Shown here: positions 7,477 through 14,944 of the stretch, one piece after another
Layout: each line of letters starts with the position of its first letter
Numbering within the stretch: the first letter of the stretch is position 1
Origin: Candidatus Pacearchaeota archaeon
GTDB taxonomy: Archaea > Nanobdellota > Nanobdellia > Pacearchaeales > GW2011-AR1
DNA: 40,439 nt
Reading direction: 5' to 3'
Assembly (NCBI GenBank): GCA_017609085.1
Contig: JAFCEO010000011.1
Span: 1-40,439, forward strand
Translations under genes and position numbers: made by a program
Notes under the pieces: model-generated
The model's input: only the letters and a program-made list of their open reading frames with translations
Told to the model about the DNA's origin: nothing
Database searches by the model: none

Positions 7477-7824
7477 TTATTTTTTATGTTCTGCTTGATT
7501 TTTTATTTTATTTAAAGCTTCTGATATTGCCGCATAAAGGTTTCTATCTGTTATGCTGGCCGTTAATATTCTTTTATTTGTTACAACATCAACTACTATT
7601 TCGTGTAAAAATGATTTAGCTTTTTTTGTTTTTTTAAGTGTTATTTTTATACTTTGATATTTTATTTGTTCTTTAATTTTTTTAACACGGTTTCTGATTA
7701 TTTTTCTTACCACAGCCATCTCGCTAGGCTCAAGAGAAAACCCTATTAGAGTAATGTCCTCTCCTAACTTCGTTTCATTTTCTTCTCTGCTGCTAGGGTC
7801 TTTCCCCTTAGCCTCTACTCTCAT
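7477..7824 (-). CDS. Ribosome hibernation factor (HPF/RaiA)-like protein
   Basis: Not a named archaeal family to me, but the pattern matches the bacterial HPF/RaiA fold. It has a first helix SEMAVVRKIIRNRVKKIKEQI, three strands (SIKITLKKTK, FLHEIVVDVVTNKR, ILTASITDRN) and a final helix DRNLYAAISEALNKIKNQ. The last stretch closely resembles the bacterial D-x-Y-A-A-I-D...KLE-Q signature. The 25-residue N-terminal stretch is polar and perhaps disordered. It heads the eL21-rpoF-DUF655 operon, with a TATA-like ATTTATAAAATA about 25 bases before the ATG, so the transcript is probably leaderless. Function as a ribosome-dormancy factor is inferred from fold and context. Confidence 0.6.
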   Translation of the reverse strand: MRVEAKGKDPSSREENETKLGEDITLIGFSLEPSEMAVVRKIIRNRVKKIKEQIKYQSIKITLKKTKKAKSFLHEIVVDVVTNKRILTASITDRNLYAAISEALNKIKNQAEHKK

Positions 7825-7838
7825 AAATATAACAAAAA

Positions 7839-7888
7839 AAGATATTTTATAAATATATTGTTTTATCTCTTTTTAGATAAATTTATAA
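7839..7888. promoter_or_regulatory. Divergent promoter region, two TATA-like boxes
   Basis: Between divergent starts at 7824 (minus) and 7911 (plus). For the minus gene, a TATA-like run (ATTTATAAAATA on that strand) lies around 7843-7855. For the plus ABC operon, AAATTTATAA lies around 7878-7887, 24-30 bases before its ATG. Both spacings would put transcription starts at or near the ATGs. Confidence 0.55.
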
Positions 7889-7910
7889 CAGTTCTTCTTC
7901 TAGGTATCTT

Positions 7911-8600
7911 ATGGATGAGATAATTAAAATAGAGAATGTTTCAAAAATTTATAAGACAGGAACAACAAAAGTCGAAGCTGTTCGAAAACTTAATTTGAGT
8001 GTCAAAAAAGGAGAGTTTATTGCGATTATGGGTCCTTCTGGAAGTGGAAAATCAACAAGTATGAATCTTATTGGAAGTTTAGATTTGCCAACTGAAGGGA
8101 AAATTTTTCTTGATGGGAAGGATATCTCTCATTTAAACGAAAGCGCTTTGTCCCAAATAAGAGGGAAAAAAATCGGTTTTATATTCCAGCAATTTAACCT
8201 TATTCCTAACCTTACTGCAAAAGAAAATGTCGCTCTCCCAATGCTTTTTCAAGGAATAAGCTCTAAAAAAAGAGAAAAAAGAGCATCAGAACTTCTTAAA
8301 ATGCTTGGACTCAAAGAGAGAATGAACTCTTATCCTAATCAACTTTCTGGAGGCGAACAGCAAAGAGTTGCTATTGCCAGGGCGCTTGCTAATGACCCTG
8401 AAGTTATTTTAGCTGACGAACCTACAGGAAATCTCGATTCAAAAAATGGAAAAATTGTTTTGGATTTTTTGAAAAGTCTAAATAAAAAAGGGAAAACAAT
8501 TATTCTTGTTACTCACGACCAAAATTTAGCCAAATACGCTGAAAAAATCTTCTGGTTGAGAGATGGAAAAATAGAGAAAGTGACATCGAATAAAAAATGA
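7911..8600 (+). CDS. ABC transporter ATP-binding protein (MacB/LolD type)
   Basis: ATPase of an FtsX/MacB-type mechanotransmission or export system. Walker A GPSGSGKS (about residue 43), Q-loop IFQQFNL, signature [14 protein letters not shown], Walker [14 protein letters not shown] and H-loop ILVTHDQ are all intact. The 229-residue length is standard for LolD-like proteins. It overlaps the first permease gene by four bases (ATGA), so the three genes form one operon. Substrate is unknown. Confidence 0.95.
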   Translation: MDEIIKIENVSKIYKTGTTKVEAVRKLNLSVKKGEFIAIMGPSGSGKSTSMNLIGSLDLPTEGKIFLDGKDISHLNESALSQIRGKKIGFIFQQFNLIPNLTAKENVALPMLFQGISSKKREKRASELLKMLGLKERMNSYPNQLSGGEQQRVAIARALANDPEVILADEPTGNLDSKNGKIVLDFLKSLNKKGKTIILVTHDQNLAKYAEKIFWLRDGKIEKVTSNKK

Positions 8601-9814
8601 TACTTGACTATCTAATCCTATCTTTTAAAAATCTTAAAAGAAGAGGCGTTAGAAGCTGGTTAACTCTTCTTGGGATTTTTATAGGAATCACTCTTGTAGT
8701 TTCTCTCGTTAGTTTGGGGAACAGTTTACAGTTGGCAGTAATGTCTCAGTTTGGAGTAAGTTCAACACAAGTCATAACTGTTCAGGCAGGAGGTGTTGGC
8801 TATACACCTCCTGGAAGCGGTGTTGTAAAATATCTTACTTCAGAGGATGCCAGAGAGATAGAAAAACTCGATTTAGTGGAAGTGGCTATTCCAAGAAACA
8901 TAGAAACAGTGAAGCTACAATTTAATAGAAAAACAAGACTTGTAGCAGCAGCTTCAATTCCAGAAGGAGAAAAAAGAAAATATATTTATCAGCTTCTTGA
9001 TCTAACTGCAGAAAAAGGAAGACTTCTTGAAAAAGAAGATTCAAAAAAAATTATTCTTGGATATAATTTTTTTGATAAAGATAAAAATGGTTTCGATAAA
9101 AAGATTGTTCCTGGAAAAAGCGTCTTAATAAATGGTCGTAAATTTAAAGTTGTAGGAATTATCGAAAAAAAAGGTAGCTTTATTCTCGATAATGTTATAT
9201 GTGTAGGGGATGATGATTTAAAGGAATTAGCAGGTTATGGAGATGAAGTCGATTTGATAGTAGTTAAAGTTAAAGACAAAGATTTAATGAATAAAGCCAA
9301 AGATGAGATAGAAAATTTACTGAGAAAAAGAAGAGATGTTAAAAAAGGAGAAGAAGACTTTACTGTTCAGACTCCTCAATCTCTTCTCGAAACTGTTAAC
9401 AAAGTTCTTGGAGGTGTTAATGTATTCGTCATTATCCTAGCTTCTATTTCAATTGTTGTAGGAGCTATCGGAATTGCAAATACTATGACAACTTCAATTC
9501 TTGAAAGAAAAAGGGAAATAGGGATTATGAAAGCGATTGGAGCGAGAAACAAAGACATTTTTTTACAATTTTTCATTGAAGCAGGTATTCTAGGATTAAT
9601 CGGAGGGGTTTTTGGAGCTATTGCTGGAACAATTCTTGGCTATTTTGGAGCCATGGAACTGAACAAACTAATGAATATTTTTGCAAGGCCAGAAATCAGT
9701 TTTTCGCTTCTTTTTTTAGCTATTATGTCAAGTTTTTTTATAGGAAGCATTGCAGGAGTAATTCCTGCTATGAGGGCTGCTAAACAAAATCCTGTGGAAT
9801 GTTTAAGGGGTTAA
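8597..9814 (+). CDS. MacB/FtsX-like ABC permease
   Basis: Four-helix permease: one N-terminal membrane helix (LLGIFIGITLVVSLVSLG), a large extracytoplasmic MacB periplasmic-core-like domain (about residues 50-255), then three C-terminal helices of the FtsX domain (about 277-400). The domain contains the conserved TTSILERKREIGIMKAIGA loop and ends VIPAMRAAKQNPVECLRG. At 405 residues it has typical length. The next permease gene starts two bases later. Confidence 0.93.
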   Translation: MILDYLILSFKNLKRRGVRSWLTLLGIFIGITLVVSLVSLGNSLQLAVMSQFGVSSTQVITVQAGGVGYTPPGSGVVKYLTSEDAREIEKLDLVEVAIPRNIETVKLQFNRKTRLVAAASIPEGEKRKYIYQLLDLTAEKGRLLEKEDSKKIILGYNFFDKDKNGFDKKIVPGKSVLINGRKFKVVGIIEKKGSFILDNVICVGDDDLKELAGYGDEVDLIVVKVKDKDLMNKAKDEIENLLRKRRDVKKGEEDFTVQTPQSLLETVNKVLGGVNVFVIILASISIVVGAIGIANTMTTSILERKREIGIMKAIGARNKDIFLQFFIEAGILGLIGGVFGAIAGTILGYFGAMELNKLMNIFARPEISFSLLFLAIMSSFFIGSIAGVIPAMRAAKQNPVECLRG

Positions 9815-9815
9815 A

Positions 9816-11021
9816 ATGATCGGTAAAGAAATTGTGCTTTACTCATTAAGAAATATTTGGAAAAGAAGAGCAAGAAGTTTTTTAACTATTCTCTCAATCT
9901 TTATAGGAATAACAACTATTTTTGTTTTAGTTAGTTTTGGATTAGGTTTATATTTTTATGTTAATGAGCTGACTACAAGCTCTTCTGCAGACAAAGTGCT
10001 TATTCAACCAAAAGGACTTTCTCCAGCAGGACTAGATACTACTTTCAAACTTACAGACGACGATTTAAGAGCAGTAAAAAGAGCGGCAGGTGTTTATGAT
10101 GCGACAGGGATTTACCTTAAACCAGCAGAAGTAAAACAAGGAGGAAAACTAAAATATGTTTTTTTAATCTCCTACGACCCGAAGAAGCCATTAATTATGG
10201 AGCTTTCCAATATAGGAATAGTTAAAGGAAAAGAATTAAAAAAAGGCGATGAGGGGAAGGTTGTTTTGGGTTATTCTTATATGTTTCCTGGAAGAATTTT
10301 TCCTAGACCCTTTTATTTAAATGATTTGATTGAAGTCCAAGGAAAAAAGTTAAAAGTTATTGGCTTTTTTGGAGAAGTTGGAAATCCTCAAGACGATTCT
10401 CAAATTTATATAATAAATGATTTTATTGATGAGTTATACCCAGGAAATAATACTTATAATTGGATAATTGCAAAAGTCGATATTGGCAATATAGAAACAG
10501 TGATCGAGAATATTGAAAAGAGTTTAAGAAAAAGCAGGAACTTGGAAAAAGGAGAAGAGGATTTTTTTGTTCAATCCTTTAATGATTTAATTGAAACTTA
10601 CTCCCAAATTTTAAATGTTATTATAGGTTTTGTTATTTTGATTGCTTTTATTTCAGTTGTTGTTTCTGCAATTAATACTTCAAATACAATGATTACAAGT
10701 GTTCTTGAGAGAGTAAGGGAAATTGGAGTGATTAAGTCAATTGGAGCAAAAAATTCCGACGTATTCAAACTATTCCTGTTCGAGTCAGGATTTTTAGGCT
10801 TTGTTGGAGGTCTTATTGGAGTAGATTTTGGACTTTTTTTGACATGGATAGCAAAAATTATCCTTAAAAATTTAGGTTATGGATTTTTAGCCCCTCATTA
10901 CTCTCCTTCCTTATTCCTTGGATGTATTTTATTTGCCACGTTAACTGGAGCAGTTTCAGGAGTCGTTCCAGCAATTCGCGCTTCAAAAATTAAACCAGCT
11001 AATGCCTTAAGATACGAATAA
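9816..11021 (+). CDS. Second MacB/FtsX-like ABC permease
   Basis: Paralogue of the preceding permease with the same plan: N-terminal helix (FLTILSIFIGITTIFVLVSFG), extracytoplasmic core, and three C-terminal helices with MITSVLERVREIGVIKSIGAK and the ending VVPAIRASKIKPANALRYE. The two permeases probably form a heterodimer served by the upstream ATPase. Possible roles are lipoprotein or peptide export, or envelope signalling; the substrate cannot be read from sequence. Confidence 0.93.
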   Translation: MIGKEIVLYSLRNIWKRRARSFLTILSIFIGITTIFVLVSFGLGLYFYVNELTTSSSADKVLIQPKGLSPAGLDTTFKLTDDDLRAVKRAAGVYDATGIYLKPAEVKQGGKLKYVFLISYDPKKPLIMELSNIGIVKGKELKKGDEGKVVLGYSYMFPGRIFPRPFYLNDLIEVQGKKLKVIGFFGEVGNPQDDSQIYIINDFIDELYPGNNTYNWIIAKVDIGNIETVIENIEKSLRKSRNLEKGEEDFFVQSFNDLIETYSQILNVIIGFVILIAFISVVVSAINTSNTMITSVLERVREIGVIKSIGAKNSDVFKLFLFESGFLGFVGGLIGVDFGLFLTWIAKIILKNLGYGFLAPHYSPSLFLGCILFATLTGAVSGVVPAIRASKIKPANALRYE

Positions 11022-11849
11022 TTACTCTTTCTTTCTCTTCTTTCTTCTATAAATCCAGTATACCCCAACAATCACAATACCAACAATAAAATATACCTGC
11101 CATGGAATTTTTTTTGTTTCTTCTTTTTCTTCAAAAGATTCGCTTGAAAATTCGAGAACTTTTGTCAATATTCTTCTTTTTCCAATACTGTCTGTATAAA
11201 AAATTTTAACTTGAAAAGTTCCATCTTTTGGAATAGCTTTAAATTCAGCAGAAGAATACTCATTCGAATCTAAATCTCCCACAATATATCTTCGCGCCCC
11301 CTTTATTGTTATATTCTCTTGGGAAGGAATATCGAGAGCTACGGCCTCCACATCATTTTTTCCTATATTCAATACCTCTATAGTCATTTCTTTTGTTTCT
11401 TTATTATAATTTTTAACAAACATTTCAAAATCTGCTTTTACTTCTTCTACTGTCAAATTGAATTCTTTTATAAAATAAAATTTTTTCTTAGGAGAGAATT
11501 TTACTCTAATTGGATTTTCTCCATCAAGAGCATCTTCATCAACTCGAACTTTAAAAGGGAATTGAGCATAACTTAAAAAACGATTGACATATGTTCCTCC
11601 CTTTATTTCATATTTTGTTTGAGAATCAGGATCAAATTTTAAAGGATAATCAGGAAGAAGTTCAAAGTACAAATTTTCACACTTTGGATTCTCTATTCCT
11701 GTAACCTGAAAAACAATTTTTACATATTCTCCAGGAATTGCAGGATAAGGGTCTTGATTAATAAGAAATACATCTAAATCACACTCTTCTGCCTCAACTA
11801 AACTGCTTATTAAACAAAAAACTATTAAGAAAATCACTACTTTTTTCAT
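11022..11849 (-). CDS. Secreted, C-terminally membrane-anchored protein
   Basis: A signal peptide is clear (MKKVVIFLIVFCLISSLVEA followed by EE). The middle has beta-rich segments of the type in archaeal envelope proteins with S-layer/CARDB-like domains (PYPAIPGEYVKIVFQVTGI, ... TIEVLNIGKNDVEAVALDIP, ... DLDSNEYSSAEFKAIP). The C-terminus has a membrane helix (YFIVGIVIVGVYWIYRR) and a KKRKKE stop-transfer tail. Convergent with the ABC operon (no bases between the stops). An envelope role is likely; the exact family is not recognised. A TATA-like box sits about 20 bases before the ATG. Confidence 0.8.
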   Translation of the reverse strand: MKKVVIFLIVFCLISSLVEAEECDLDVFLINQDPYPAIPGEYVKIVFQVTGIENPKCENLYFELLPDYPLKFDPDSQTKYEIKGGTYVNRFLSYAQFPFKVRVDEDALDGENPIRVKFSPKKKFYFIKEFNLTVEEVKADFEMFVKNYNKETKEMTIEVLNIGKNDVEAVALDIPSQENITIKGARRYIVGDLDSNEYSSAEFKAIPKDGTFQVKIFYTDSIGKRRILTKVLEFSSESFEEKEETKKIPWQVYFIVGIVIVGVYWIYRRKKRKKE

Positions 11850-11949
11850 ATTACTTTCAAGAAAACCTAGTTTAAAAGTTTATCTGAATTGCCACAGTTA
11901 AACATCATTCAATAAAAACTTTTATAAACCTTTTTTGTAGTAGTTTTAT

Positions 11950-12147
11950 ATGATAATTCCAGTTAGATGTTTTTCATGTGGAAAGCCAATCGGGCATTTA
12001 TATGAAGAATTTAAGAAACGAGTAGAAACAGGAGAAAACAAAAAAAAAGTACTTGATGAACTAGGTTTAGAAAGATATTGCTGTAGAGCAATATTTTTAG
12101 GACATGTTGACTTACTCCCTTTAACAAGTAAATTTAAGAAATTCTAA
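11950..12147 (+). CDS. rpoN: RNA polymerase subunit N (Rpb10)
   Basis: Zinc-bundle subunit: [20 protein letters not shown] has the first C-x2-C, and [18 protein letters not shown] the vicinal cysteines. 65 residues is normal. TATA-like ACTTTTATAAACC lies about 22 bases before the ATG, so the gene has its own, probably leaderless, promoter. It is separated from the ribosomal block where it usually sits behind uS9. Confidence 0.97.
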   Translation: MIIPVRCFSCGKPIGHLYEEFKKRVETGENKKKVLDELGLERYCCRAIFLGHVDLLPLTSKFKKF

Positions 12148-12182
12148 TTTTGAAATTTTTTTAAAATTATCTTTTTATAAAT

Positions 12183-12443
12183 TCATTTTAATTTCCATCT
12201 AAAGATAGAGCCACAAATCTTACATTTTACAGTTTTTTTCCCATTTTTAATTCTTATTTTTGCATTTTGAGGGAATACAGAAAAACATTTTTTACAAAAT
12301 TTTTTTCTTAAGCTTCCTAATTTGATGTTGTGATGCATTGCTAGTCTTTTAATTTTCTTAATTTCTTTAGGTTTTTTGTTTTTAATGTCAGAGAAAAACT
12401 TTTTAATTTCAAACAAAGCTTCTTTTTTTCTTAGTTTTTTCAT
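12183..12443 (-). CDS. rnp4: Ribonuclease P protein component 4 (Rpp21)
   Basis: Zinc-ribbon subunit that pairs with Rpp29 in RNase P. An N-terminal helical part (IKRLAMHHNIKLGSLRKKFC) is followed by the ribbon: FCKKCFSVFPQNAKIRI and KTVKCKICGSIFRW, two C-x2-C pairs. 86 residues is short but complete. The next gene on this strand downstream would be beyond the convergent rpoN. Confidence 0.88.
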   Translation of the reverse strand: MKKLRKKEALFEIKKFFSDIKNKKPKEIKKIKRLAMHHNIKLGSLRKKFCKKCFSVFPQNAKIRIKNGKKTVKCKICGSIFRWKLK

Positions 12444-12552
12444 ATTATTCTAACTTACCTTATTTAATCTTTCTAAACTCTTACAATTTATTAGAATTAT
12501 TAGTTATTTATAGTTTTTCTCTTTATGCACTTAGAATACCTTAAAAATAAAA

Positions 12553-12666
<114 letters not shown>

Positions 12667-12700
12667 AAAAAGCAAGAGAATCTGACTTTTTTAAATTTTA

Positions 12701-13176
12701 CTAAAATCGAAATCGCAGTACATCCGGAAGACCAAAAGTGGAAAACGAATCATCTAAATCATTGATATAAGGATTATAACCATTAATTTTTAACTCTTGC
12801 TGTATCACCTTGACCTGTCGCCTTCTCCAATAATGGATTCTTCCTAAAAGTCTTGTTCTGTTTATAAGTTTATGCCTGTATTCTCTTCTCCATTTATATT
12901 GCTTCTCTTTGGCTAATTGCCTGTAAATCTTCTTTTTAGCTAGAATTTTCTCTTTATTCTCTTCATAATATCTTCTGCTATATTCTCTGCATTTCTCAAT
13001 ATTTTTTAATCTCCATTTCTTAGCAATTTCTCTTGCTCTTAATTTTCTTTCTTCAGGACTTAATTTTGGTCTTTTTCTTCGCTTAAACTCCAAATTATGT
13101 TTATCTATCTCTCTTCTATGCTTATTCCATATCTGGAAATCTCTATTTTCTATATGCAGTTTGGACAGGAGGACAT
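12701..13176 (-). pseudogene. Small basic protein, probably frameshifted at its start
   Basis: Function not recognised. The main frame gives a very basic helical protein with REYSRRYYEENKEKILAKKK-type text, a pattern seen in small phage and mobile-element proteins with N-terminal zinc knuckles. Its only starts are non-ATG (TTG at 13093). An ATG at 13176, one base after the stop of the metalloprotease gene, begins MSSCPNC in another frame and stops after eight codons. Reading from that CPNC into the frame containing IENRDFQIWNKHRREIDKH would give one continuous protein. So the natural start is probably at 13176 with a frameshift near 13150-13156. It would be the last gene of the island operon. 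Confidence 0.5.
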
Positions 13177-13177
13177 T

Positions 13178-14287
13178 TTACTCTTCACCTTCCTTTTGTT
13201 TTATAGTTCTTATTACAGTGTCTATTTGTTGTTGGGTTAAGAAAGAAGATTTGTAAAAGATTTTATGTTTATCATTCATCAAATTTTCTTTGTAAATATT
13301 TTTAGGATGGATCAACCCTAAAATATGTCCAATTTCATGAGCCAAATCCCATCCAGTTAAATCTCTTATACACATTTTATTTCTCGACAAACATAACCTT
13401 TCTTGTTGAAATATTGCAAAAGAATGGCCACATAAACTTCCTCTTCCAGAATTTCCTTCACCCTTAACATAGATAATACTCATATTTGAGTTATTATCAG
13501 TAATTCTATTGATTATATGCATATACATTTCACATGCACCATCTTCTTTAGTTACATTATTATACAAAAAACTTCTTTCTTTATCTGTTAAATTAATTTG
13601 AACATTATGAATCTCTTTAGCTAAGACATGGATATTGTATTCGCCCCAGATATCATTAGCTATAGAAATGTAATTCAATAGCTCTTCATTATTTATTTCA
13701 TTATTAACTATATAAAAATCAACCTCTACTTCCAAAGGCTCATTATTTACTCCTTTAATTCCCAAAGGATATGAAATATAAATCATTAAAGGAATAATGA
13801 TTAAAGATGTAATAAATAAAAACAAAGCAACAGTATTAAGATGATCTTTAGGTAGTTTCTTAAAAATGTATAAGATAAAAATTATAGCAGAGGAGAACAA
13901 CAACGATAAAACTACGAGTAAAGGATGCAATAATTTAAACGAATTTAACAAAAGAGTAATAAAAACAAAAAAGATAATTGATAGAATAAATAGATAAGAC
14001 TTAATTAACAAAGGTAGATTAAAATTCTGGATGTTTATATTCTTTAGAAATCTTTTAAGAAACTGTATAAACTTTTTATTCCAATCATATTTTTTTCCTA
14101 ACCAAACAAAGAAAGTATAGACAGAAATAAGTAATAAACCTCCTATGAAGATATAAACAGCAGAATGCAAACCACTATTAATCTTTAATCTGTAATACAA
14201 GACTATACCTGCAACTATACCTATAATTAAATTATCCCAGTATTTTTTAAACAAATCGCTAAAAGTCATCTTGTTCTTTCTCCCCAT
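13178..14287 (-). CDS. Five-pass membrane metzincin-type metalloprotease
   Basis: Predicted zinc protease. Five hydrophobic segments occupy about residues 17-33, 42-64, 93-115, 120-143 and 150-174. A soluble domain follows with HEIGHILGLIH (H317, E318, H321, G324, H327), the HExxHxxGxxH zinc site of metzincins, and a downstream NLMND with the Met-turn methionine (M337). Positive residues cluster at the N-terminus and in the loops after segments 2 and 4, predicting an inside N-terminus and the protease domain outside the cell. Several cysteines (C252, C286, C299, C306) could form disulfides, as expected outside. It overlaps the upstream nuclease gene by 22 bases. Relation to archaemetzincin or pappalysin families is not settled. 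Confidence 0.78.
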   Translation of the reverse strand: MGRKNKMTFSDLFKKYWDNLIIGIVAGIVLYYRLKINSGLHSAVYIFIGGLLLISVYTFFVWLGKKYDWNKKFIQFLKRFLKNINIQNFNLPLLIKSYLFILSIIFFVFITLLLNSFKLLHPLLVVLSLLFSSAIIFILYIFKKLPKDHLNTVALFLFITSLIIIPLMIYISYPLGIKGVNNEPLEVEVDFYIVNNEINNEELLNYISIANDIWGEYNIHVLAKEIHNVQINLTDKERSFLYNNVTKEDGACEMYMHIINRITDNNSNMSIIYVKGEGNSGRGSLCGHSFAIFQQERLCLSRNKMCIRDLTGWDLAHEIGHILGLIHPKNIYKENLMNDKHKIFYKSSFLTQQQIDTVIRTIKQKEGEE

Positions 14288-14940
14288 TTACAAAACTCAC
14301 AATCTTCACTAGGTTTTGGAGCCTCTTTCAATTGTAAAATTTTTATTGCTTTTTTGAATAACTTTTCTCCTTCACTTGGATTTGTTTTAATTTTAACAAG
14401 CTTGGTATCAAATATAACTTCTCCTGTTTCTGTAACACAATTTGGATAATAAAACAATAAGTAGGTATAATCTTCAGTTTGATATCCATTTTCTCTTAGT
14501 AAGAAATTATAAAGATCCATCTGTGCCTGGTAATGCCCATGAGTGTCCTCTTTTAATGGATACCCTCTTGTTTTATAATCAAGAACAATTAATTTCCTGC
14601 CTTTTACTAAAACATTATCTATAGCACCATGTAAAATAATACCAGATTTCTTATCTATTACTTCTAGACCCTTCCGATTATTTCTCCAGATTTTTAATTT
14701 TTCTTTATCATTAAATAATTTACAACCATCTCTGGCACATTCTTCTTCTCTTAATTCTGGGGGCAACTCTCCTCTTTCCATAAACCTATCAAAATGCTCT
14801 TTTAGAATTCTATCCATCCCTGCCGGCAAGGATGGAAATGGACCATCTGGTCTCTTTATCTTTTTAACAATAGAGAGCCAAAAACACCTAGGGCATTCTA
14901 GCATTAGGTTTATGCTTGATGGGGAAAGTTTGTATGTCAT
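14266..14940 (-). CDS. Cas4/RecB-like PD-(D/E)XK nuclease
   Basis: KLSPSSINLMLECPRCFWLS is the Cas4-type N-terminus with a cysteine pair. LHGAIDNVLVKGRKLIVLDYKTRG carries the metal-binding aspartate and the D-x-K catalytic motif. HYQAQMDLYNFLL is the Q-containing motif IV, and CEFCKWGERTR the C-terminal cysteines. 224 residues suit a stand-alone nuclease with a possible Fe-S cluster. It lies four bases after the PLD-SNF2 helicase gene and overlaps the protease gene, so helicase and nuclease are made together and may act on the same DNA ends. Confidence 0.82.
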   Translation of the reverse strand: MTYKLSPSSINLMLECPRCFWLSIVKKIKRPDGPFPSLPAGMDRILKEHFDRFMERGELPPELREEECARDGCKLFNDKEKLKIWRNNRKGLEVIDKKSGIILHGAIDNVLVKGRKLIVLDYKTRGYPLKEDTHGHYQAQMDLYNFLLRENGYQTEDYTYLLFYYPNCVTETGEVIFDTKLVKIKTNPSEGEKLFKKAIKILQLKEAPKPSEDCEFCKWGERTR

Positions 14941-14944
14941 CTTA

